Shown here: one piece after another, positions 39,245-45,015 of the stretch
Numbering within the stretch: the first letter of the stretch is position 1
Layout: each line of letters opens with the position of its first letter
Source of the DNA: Lachnospiraceae bacterium
GTDB lineage: Bacteria > Bacillota > Clostridia > Lachnospirales > Lachnospiraceae
DNA: 45,015 bases
Assembly (NCBI GenBank): GCA_011958945.1
Contig: BLLT01000006.1
Span: 1-45,015, forward strand
Reading direction: 5' to 3'
Notes under the pieces: model-generated
Seen by the model: only the letters and a program-made list of their open reading frames with translations
What the model was told of the DNA's origin: nothing
Databases searched by the model: none
Made by a program: the position numbers and the translations under genes

Positions 39245-40308
39245 TGGATAAAATAAAAAAAATTACAAAAATGAAGCTATTCCTGCCAATCTTCAGCATG
39301 ATTCTCGTTATGATGATTAATGTGATTTACGATATTGCCAGCGGGAATGCCCCTTTTAGTTTCTTCTCAATCAGTATTAATAACGGTATTTTGTATGGGC
39401 GTCTCATTGATGTATTAAACAGGGGAAGTGAAGTGGCGATTCTTGCAATCGGCATGACATTGGTAGTATCCGCATCTGCAGGTACGGATATTTCAGTAGG
39501 ATCTGTTATGAGCTTGTCCGGCGGCTTATGCTGCATGCTTTTGGCAGGATACGGCGTAACCAATGTAAGTGAATATAATGTTCCCCTTTGGGTTGGCATG
39601 CTGGCAGGCATTGCAATCGCCTGCGTCTGCGGTTTGTTCAACGGATTTCTGGTGGCCTATATGAATATACAGCCCATGGTGGCTACGCTGATCCTCTGGT
39701 CGGCGGGCAGGGCAATCGGGCTTCTTTTGTGCAACAGCAATATCGTATACGTGCGTGTGCCTTCTTTCCAGTTCTTCGGGGCATATTGCGGCATCATCCC
39801 GACTCCGATTATTATTGCAGCAGTTTGTGTCGCTATAGCGGCTGTTATATTAAAAGTGACTGCGCTGGGAACATACATCCAGAGCGTAGGGATTAATAAA
39901 AAAGCTTCCAGGATTTCCGGTTTTAATTCGGCAAAAATTATCCTGCTTTGCTATGTGATTTGCGGTTTGTGCGCGGGCATTGCGGGCCTGGTTGCAACGT
40001 GCAGGATTTATTCTGCGGATACTAATAATATCGGCCTGAACATGGAATTGGATGCAATTCTTGCGGTAGCACTGGGAGGCAACAGCTTAGGCGGCGGTAA
40101 GTTCAATCTGGCAGGCTCTATTATTGGTGCTTATACGATTCAGGCCATTACCACAACACTGTACGCGCTTGGTGTTTCTTCCGCACAGGCACCTGTGTTT
40201 AAGGCGATTGTGGTTATCCTCATCGTAGTGATTCAATCCGGGCCGGTAAAAGATTATTTCAAAAAACTGTCCGCGAAAAAAGCAGCAAAGGAGGCGGTAC
40301 AGGCATGA
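39244..40308 (+). CDS. ytfT: Sugar ABC transporter permease, YtfT-like
   Basis: A 354-residue inner-membrane permease of the RbsC/YtfT family with about ten hydrophobic helices. Motifs: ILAIGMTLVVSASAGTDISVGSVMSLSGG and the C-terminal LDAILAVALGGNSLGGGKFNLAGSIIGAYTIQ loop that contacts the ATPase. The start codon overlaps the ytfR stop (TAATG) and the end overlaps the next gene by four bases (ATGA), so the three membrane-complex genes are translationally coupled. Confidence 0.92.
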   Translation: MDKIKKITKMKLFLPIFSMILVMMINVIYDIASGNAPFSFFSISINNGILYGRLIDVLNRGSEVAILAIGMTLVVSASAGTDISVGSVMSLSGGLCCMLLAGYGVTNVSEYNVPLWVGMLAGIAIACVCGLFNGFLVAYMNIQPMVATLILWSAGRAIGLLLCNSNIVYVRVPSFQFFGAYCGIIPTPIIIAAVCVAIAAVILKVTALGTYIQSVGINKKASRISGFNSAKIILLCYVICGLCAGIAGLVATCRIYSADTNNIGLNMELDAILAVALGGNSLGGGKFNLAGSIIGAYTIQAITTTLYALGVSSAQAPVFKAIVVILIVVIQSGPVKDYFKKLSAKKAAKEAVQA

Positions 40309-41324
40309 AAAAATTAAAACTGGGTGGAAACAATATATTGCTTGCAATTACGGTAGCACTGTTTGTAATCATGTATCTGGGCGGCTGCATAATTTATGCG
40401 GATAAAGGGTTTACCCATTTTCAGACATTTTTGAATGTGCTGATAAATAATGCGGGGCTGATTGCGGTGGCAGCCGGTATGACCTGCGTGATGCTGACCG
40501 GAGGAATTGATATTTCCGTAGGTTCCCTCATCGCTATGGACTGTATGCTGTTGGCGGTGGGCATGGAAGAATGGGGCATGAAGAGCCCGGTGCTTATGGT
40601 GATTGTGCTGCTTATCGGCTTGGTGTTCGGTTTGGTGCAGGGGTTTTGTGTGTCATATTTGGAGATACAGCCCTTTATCGTGACAATGGCGGGGATGTTC
40701 TTTGCCAGAGGTATGACGGCAGTGATTTGTAAAGACCAGGTAAGTATCGTCTCGGATAAGCTGTTTACGGCTATTTCCGGTGCGAAGATTAAGATTCCCT
40801 TTGGTGGGTATATGAATAAAAAAGGGGTTTATCAGGTGCCTTTTATCCGGCCGACGGTTATAGTGGCTTTGCTGGTTGTAATTTTTGTTTATCTGATGTT
40901 AAAGTATACGAAATTCGGCAGAAGCATTTATGCGGTGGGCGGCAATCAGGTATCGGCAACCCTGATGGGCTTGAATGTACGTAAAACGAAGCTTTTGACT
41001 TATACATTGAGCAGTTTTCTCACTTCTATCGGGGGTATCTGCTATTGTCTGAATACGATGTGCGGCACTACCACACAGGCAACGGGGCTGGAGATGGATG
41101 CGATTTCTTCGGCGGTTATCGGCGGAACGCTCTTAACTGGCGGTGTGGGCAATGTGCTCGGTTCCCTTGTGGGGGTGCTGATTAACGGTACGATTTCGAC
41201 CTTGGTAAAGACCAATGGGAAATTGGTGAGCTCCTGGGCCAATATTATTACGGCTATTCTGTTATGCTTCTTTATTCTGCTGCAGGCTGTGTTTGCTAAG
41301 ATTAAGGAAAGCAAGAAGGCATAA
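40305..41324 (+). CDS. yjfF: Sugar ABC transporter permease, YjfF-like
   Basis: A 339-residue second permease. VMLTGGIDISVGSLIAMD, EIQPFIVTMAGMFFARGM, YAVGGNQVSATLMGLNVRKT and LEMDAISSAVIGGTLLTGGVG closely fit YjfF rather than RbsC. Two different permeases with one double ATPase is the distinguishing layout of the YtfQRT-YjfF galactofuranose importer, supporting that assignment for the operon. The ATGA overlap with ytfT couples translation. A weak hairpin follows. Confidence 0.92.
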   Translation: MKKLKLGGNNILLAITVALFVIMYLGGCIIYADKGFTHFQTFLNVLINNAGLIAVAAGMTCVMLTGGIDISVGSLIAMDCMLLAVGMEEWGMKSPVLMVIVLLIGLVFGLVQGFCVSYLEIQPFIVTMAGMFFARGMTAVICKDQVSIVSDKLFTAISGAKIKIPFGGYMNKKGVYQVPFIRPTVIVALLVVIFVYLMLKYTKFGRSIYAVGGNQVSATLMGLNVRKTKLLTYTLSSFLTSIGGICYCLNTMCGTTTQATGLEMDAISSAVIGGTLLTGGVGNVLGSLVGVLINGTISTLVKTNGKLVSSWANIITAILLCFFILLQAVFAKIKESKKA

Positions 41325-41341
41325 AATAACATTATTTTCCG

Positions 41342-41374
41342 GCAAGGACCTGTCTGTTGTGGGCAGGTCTTTGC
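41342..41374 (+). terminator. Probable terminator of the importer operon
   Basis: An 11-bp stem GCAAGGACCTG / CAGGTCTTTGC with one G-T wobble, 17 bp after the yjfF stop codon. The T-run after it is poor (TATTTGTG), so efficiency may be low. Confidence 0.55.
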
Positions 41375-41532
41375 TATTTGTGCACACGGGCATTCATGCC
41401 AAAGGACATAAAAGAGTAAGACAAACTTTCCGTAAAAAAATTACGGTAATCTATTGTGAAAGGTTGCAAAGATGGTTATACTGTAATCATAGATTTGTGT
41501 GCAAATAATCTATAGGAAGGGATGGCAGGGAA

Positions 41533-42684
41533 ATGTTAAAGAAATTTACATTGAAAAATTACAAAAATTTTAAAGATGAGATATCTATAGATTTTGAAAA
41601 TACTGCAGGGTATCAGTTTAGTACAGACTGTATCACTGATGGAACTATCAGTAAAATGTTGATTTATGGTAGGAATGCGACGGGAAAAACAAATTTGGGA
41701 AAGGCGTTGATTGATATATGTATGACAATGTTTGGTGTGCGGCGTTATGCTGATACAGGAGTATTTCTTAATGCGGATTCAATAGACGAAACGGCGACTT
41801 TTTCATATGAATTTAGGTTTGAAAATAATGAATTAATATATCGCTATACCAGATTTTATAATCAAGAACTTAGGAATGAAGAATTGCGCATTAACAAAAA
41901 AACTATTTTTAGTTGTGATTTCGAAAATAATAAATTTGATTTTAAGAATCTTAAATATATAAATGCAGAAACAGCTAGTATAGATAGATATCTACAATCA
42001 GTAGATATTGATGATGAAGAAGAACTTCAAGAGCCTAAGTTACCATTTCTGAGATGGTTGATAAGTAATGTTGCATTGAACAGTGATTCTATTTTAATTG
42101 AATTAGCTAATTATACGAGAAGAATGCTTATGATTACAGCCGGAAATACAATGTTAAGAACTTCAAGAAGAATGAATGATTCTTTTTATGAGTTGCTGGA
42201 GGACTCAAATAGATTAAAAGATTTAGAATATTTTCTTAATGAAATGGGTATAGCGTGTAAATTGATATTACAGAAATTACCAGATGGTCAGAGAGAGTTA
42301 TATTTTGAACATGAGAAATTAGTGCCGTTTTATGAAACTGCATCCAGTGGAACTTTAGCATTAGTTGATCTATATAGGCGATTGATACCTAAAAATTGGG
42401 ATCCATCTTTTATATATTTAGATGAATTTGACGCATTTTATCATTATGAAATGTCAGAGAAAGTCATAAATTTTTTTAAGAGAAGATATCCAAAATGTCA
42501 GATTATTATGACTTCCCATAATACTAATCTAATGACCAATCGGCTGATGCGCCCAGATTGTTTGTTTATTTTATCAAGAGCGGGCGCATTGACTGCACTT
42601 TGCAATGCAACGGAAAGGGAACTGCGAGAAGGACACAATCTCGAAAAGATGTACATCAGTGGGGAGTTTGATAAATATGAATGA
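41533..42684 (+). CDS. ABC-type AAA ATPase of a two-gene ATPase-TOPRIM module (probable defence)
   Basis: A 383-residue SMC/Rad50-like ATPase. N-terminal MLKKFTLKNYKNFKDEISID leads to Walker A GRNATGKT (residues 46-53). A middle helical region follows, then a signature-like ETASSGTLALVDLYR, Walker B FIYLDEFDAF (about 294-303) and H-loop IIMTSHNTNLM. This is the pattern of AriA (PARIS), AbiL-type, RloA and OLD-like ATPases. The next gene starts inside its last codons (8-bp overlap) and encodes a TOPRIM-like partner. The gene is visibly AT-richer than the importer operon before it, suggesting acquisition. Defence function is inference by architecture; which named system it belongs to is uncertain. 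Confidence 0.78.
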   Translation: MLKKFTLKNYKNFKDEISIDFENTAGYQFSTDCITDGTISKMLIYGRNATGKTNLGKALIDICMTMFGVRRYADTGVFLNADSIDETATFSYEFRFENNELIYRYTRFYNQELRNEELRINKKTIFSCDFENNKFDFKNLKYINAETASIDRYLQSVDIDDEEELQEPKLPFLRWLISNVALNSDSILIELANYTRRMLMITAGNTMLRTSRRMNDSFYELLEDSNRLKDLEYFLNEMGIACKLILQKLPDGQRELYFEHEKLVPFYETASSGTLALVDLYRRLIPKNWDPSFIYLDEFDAFYHYEMSEKVINFFKRRYPKCQIIMTSHNTNLMTNRLMRPDCLFILSRAGALTALCNATERELREGHNLEKMYISGEFDKYE

Positions 42685-43705
42685 TTATCGGGGCAGGGCA
42701 AGAAAGCGAAGTCAAAACCTGTTGATCGTAGAGGGGCATCATGAGAAAAATAAGTTATTTTGGCTGATTTTCAAATGTTTTCCTGAAATCAATATCAACA
42801 TGGACGAAATATGGATTTATGGAACAAATATCTACCAGTTATATAACGATATAGTGAAAGAGTACGGTGAAAAGTGGGCAGAGGAAAATGTGGATATTGA
42901 TTTACCCTTTGTTATTAGTAAGAAACAATATCCGGATGGACTTCGGTATAAAGAAGATTTTACAAATATAGTTTTAGTATTTGATTATGAGCGGCATGAT
43001 ACGAATTTCTCGGAAGAAAAGATTTTAGAAATGCAAAGATGTTTTGCTGATGCTGCGGATGTGGGAAAGCTATATATTAATTATCCTATGATTGAATCAT
43101 ATCGGCATTTGTGTCAATTGCCGGATGATGATTTTGCTGAAAGGAAAATTCCGGTATCATTGCAACGAGGAAAGGAATATAAAGCATTAGTAAAACAAGA
43201 ATCTATACTGGGTTCAAAGGTTGATTTTCCACATCGAATAGATGATTTGCTTGAAAAGCGATTTGGAGTAAGCGATATAGAAAAAAGGAAAAAGTGCTGT
43301 GGTAAAATTTTAGAAATATCTTCAGTCAACAGCATGGAACATGTTATTGATAATGCTTTACAAGAAGTGGTCGCAGAGCATATTTTACCCACAGCAAAAT
43401 ATCAGTTGGTAGATTGGGTTGCAAAACAGGAGTATGTTCATATGAATCTAACGTATTGGGAATATATAAGAGGTGTATTTAAGCAGGTTATATATCACAA
43501 TATTTCTAAAGCTAATAGAATTCAATACGGACAATATCAGATCCCGGAGCACAAATATAAAGGATATTTTGAAAGATTGGATTTAACTGAAATATTAAAA
43601 GTGCAGAATTTAGCAAGTAAAGATAAAATAACGGGATTTATTTGGGTGTTAAATACTTGTATTTATTTTATCGCAGAATATAATTTCAGATTAGTAATGG
43701 ACTGA
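42677..43705 (+). CDS. TOPRIM-like partner of the ATPase (AriB/AbiLii/RloB-like)
   Basis: A 342-residue protein. It starts with a basic tail, then NLLIVEGHHEKNKLFWLIF, a TOPRIM-type glutamate motif (Glu 19), and later NIVLVFDYERHD with D103, E105 and D108 in place of the DxD motif. The rest is helical with no known domain. In PARIS and AbiL-like systems the TOPRIM subunit is the toxic nuclease released or controlled by the ATPase. ATG 42677 is chosen over the longer frame: GGGGAG lies 10 bp upstream and translation is coupled through the overlap. AT-rich like its partner. Confidence 0.72.
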   Translation: MNDYRGRARKRSQNLLIVEGHHEKNKLFWLIFKCFPEININMDEIWIYGTNIYQLYNDIVKEYGEKWAEENVDIDLPFVISKKQYPDGLRYKEDFTNIVLVFDYERHDTNFSEEKILEMQRCFADAADVGKLYINYPMIESYRHLCQLPDDDFAERKIPVSLQRGKEYKALVKQESILGSKVDFPHRIDDLLEKRFGVSDIEKRKKCCGKILEISSVNSMEHVIDNALQEVVAEHILPTAKYQLVDWVAKQEYVHMNLTYWEYIRGVFKQVIYHNISKANRIQYGQYQIPEHKYKGYFERLDLTEILKVQNLASKDKITGFIWVLNTCIYFIAEYNFRLVMD

Positions 43706-43778
43706 TTTCCGTATTCGCAGAATTTCATACAAAATAAGAGGACACACATCTTTTTCAAGAGTGAAATGGGGGTAGTGG

Positions 43779-44072
43779 ATGGCTTCTGTATTGGCAAGAT
43801 TCAGGAATTTCAGGATTGGGATAAAGTTGATGATTGGCTTTCTGGCGGTGGTGATTCCGTTGGTTACGCTGTTGGTGGTGTTTTTTTACATATATTCTGC
43901 GGAGATTATATCTCAGAAGACATTGGAGCAGACCAGTGAGACGGTGGAGCAGTTTTCCAATTCGTTGGATAATTATATGACGTTGATGAGCAATAAGATG
44001 GAAATCTTGGCGGACAGTCCGGTGATTCAGGAGGAGTTGAATGCGGCGTCAAACGATTATCGGAAAGGGTAG
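43779..44072 (+). pseudogene. Truncated N-terminus of a membrane sensor (histidine kinase or chemoreceptor)
   Basis: The frame gives 97 residues: a basic start, one transmembrane helix (about residues 15-42, LMIGFLAVVIPLVTLLVVFF) and the beginning of an extracellular helical sensor domain (TSETVEQFSNSLDNYMTLMSN), then a stop. This matches the first part of YesM-type or Cache-domain sensors. In another frame the sequence stays open from about 44050 to 44182 with charged helical residues (VEEEKNNNQKSMF), as expected from a frameshift near 44066, but no kinase follows. It is probably a decayed remnant. GGGGG precedes the ATG at 6 bp. Confidence 0.65.
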
Positions 44073-44197
44073 AGGAGGAGAAAAACAATAATCAGAAAAG
44101 TATGTTCCGTAAAATTTTCATGAAAGAACTACCATATAGGGTTTTGGAGATACCTTATATGGGGATAAATGATGAACTGTGAAAGATGGAGATGGTG

Positions 44198-44965
44198 ATG
44201 GCAAGCATATATCAAGAGGAACGGATGGAGTATGGTGGGAGGAGTTATTTTAAAAGCGCTTCGGGTCTTTGGCTGGAAATGCGTTATAAAGGAAAGGATA
44301 AGTCATCCTTTGAAGAAAGGAAAATAAAGAACTTTGCAAAGAGAGTTGCAAAAACAACAAAAAAGCCTACAAGCACAATAAAAATGCCGTTCGAGAGAAA
44401 CATAGAGTATGAAGTTGAAAGAAACGTTAAAGTAACGGAAGGCTTTTTCATTTTTAAATCAACAAGGATGGATAAAGTCAGGGAAAGAAGGGCAGGCACA
44501 AAGGTAGACTATAGGGATGTTCCGGTCGATGGATGGATTTTAAAAACCTATTATGAAAATTGCGATGTGGAAATAGATTCTAATTGTAGAGAAAAAGATT
44601 CGGCGAAGTGGTTCTATGTTTTAAAAAGAGACGGAAGCCTTGTGGTGCTGCAAATAGGATATGTTATAACTTCTCCTGAAACAAACTGGGAGAAGGCCAG
44701 GATTTATCATGGGGTGACGGAAGAGCCTATGACGTTTGATTTTGACAGGGCGGGGCTGGGATCGGCTTATCTATTGGATTTCAAACCTATCCTGTGGAAG
44801 ATTCAAACCAAAAGGACGCATAGTGAAATGCTTTATTTTATGAGAAATTATCCGATAAAGATGGGCCAAAATGAGTCAAAAGGGGAATCCTATCTGATTC
44901 AGGAGGCGGGTAGGGGAATTATGGAGGCATTGAAGAAACTGGATACTGGTCATGCGAAGAGATAA
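44198..44965 (+). CDS. Hypothetical protein
   Basis: A 255-residue soluble protein I do not recognise. It has a basic middle (KNFAKRVAKTTKKPTSTIKMPFERN), a beta-rich core (GWILKTYYENCDVEID, WFYVLKRDGSLVVLQIGYV) and a C-terminal helix (EAGRGIMEALKKL). There is no signal peptide or membrane helix. ATG 44198 has GGAG 6 bp upstream; in-frame ATGs at 44186 and 44192 are alternatives. It follows the sensor remnant and is probably not part of the ATPase-TOPRIM pair, since it lies about 500 bp away. Confidence 0.6.
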   Translation: MASIYQEERMEYGGRSYFKSASGLWLEMRYKGKDKSSFEERKIKNFAKRVAKTTKKPTSTIKMPFERNIEYEVERNVKVTEGFFIFKSTRMDKVRERRAGTKVDYRDVPVDGWILKTYYENCDVEIDSNCREKDSAKWFYVLKRDGSLVVLQIGYVITSPETNWEKARIYHGVTEEPMTFDFDRAGLGSAYLLDFKPILWKIQTKRTHSEMLYFMRNYPIKMGQNESKGESYLIQEAGRGIMEALKKLDTGHAKR

Positions 44966-44991
44966 TCATCAAACGGTTGTGACAGGTGATA

Positions 44992-45015
44992 GTGTGAAAA
45001 ATAGATTTTTCACAC
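44992..45015. repeat. Perfect 11-bp inverted repeat at the window edge
   Basis: GTGTGAAAAAT and ATTTTTCACAC around AG. It may be a terminator for the gene ending at 44965 or the edge of a larger repeat cut by the window. Confidence 0.6.

Noticed and set aside
1-45015. tRNA or rRNA genes and an integrase-flanked island
   Set aside because: No tRNA cloverleaf, rRNA segment, integrase, phage structural gene or attachment-site pair was recognised anywhere in the window.

Overview
The window looks like a chromosomal stretch from a Gram-positive anaerobe of the class Clostridia, most likely a gut Lachnospiraceae. The evidence is strong AGGAGG-type ribosome binding sites, a long (Alu-containing) SRP RNA of Firmicutes type, two glycyl-radical or anaerobic RNR type radical SAM activases, DUF1002 and DUF6128-like proteins, a solo multi-sugar ABC ATPase, and YesM/YesN-type sugar regulation. 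Base composition is moderate over most of the window. It is clearly AT-richer in 41533-43705 and in the 5' part of the gene at 1664. This taxonomy is inference from gene content; no search was run.

Layout. 1-9856: palindromic repeats, an Rpn-family nuclease gene, a secreted thioredoxin-like protein with a Pro-Asp-Thr linker, metG, an alpha/beta hydrolase, a DUF1002 secreted protein, D-lactate dehydrogenase, a GNAT acetyltransferase and a YesL/DUF624 membrane protein. 10209-14224: the solo sugar-ABC ATPase (ugpC/msmX type), a CdaR/PucR-type regulator and a DUF6128-like protein. 14340-17854: mainly minus-strand genes (PflA-related radical SAM protein, SRP RNA, tadA, a very small protein-kinase-fold protein) and a plus-strand NrdG-type activase. 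18087-24675: a 38-residue membrane microprotein, then a MutS-like ATPase, a VWA protein, a MoxR-like AAA ATPase, a leucine-rich-repeat protein and a small protein. 24692-29766: a divergent carbohydrate PTS locus (PRD regulator plus SIS isomerase on one side, Ula-type EIIA, EIIB, EIIC on the other). 29767-30637: a gene-free tract with a 331-bp near-perfect palindrome and a 160-bp MITE-like element.

30638-41324 is the most coherent system. A YesM-type histidine kinase, a membrane-anchored YtfQ-like sugar-binding protein and a YesN-type AraC response regulator precede a divergent GntR/LacI-hybrid repressor (AraR-like) and a complete YtfQ-YtfR-YtfT-YjfF-type ABC importer. The anchored binding protein is a paralogue of the importer's lipoprotein. 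This suggests that one copy senses the sugar for the kinase while the other delivers it to the permease, with the repressor giving a second, probably intracellular, check.

41533-45015 looks like acquired DNA: an AT-rich two-gene module of an ABC-type ATPase and a TOPRIM-like protein (PARIS/AbiL/OLD-like architecture, probably anti-phage), a truncated and apparently frameshifted sensor gene, and an unrecognised protein. Three small dispersed repeat families run through the window: GTAACAG-ended palindromes, a GAATGC/GCATTC terminator-like hairpin, and local tandem repeats.
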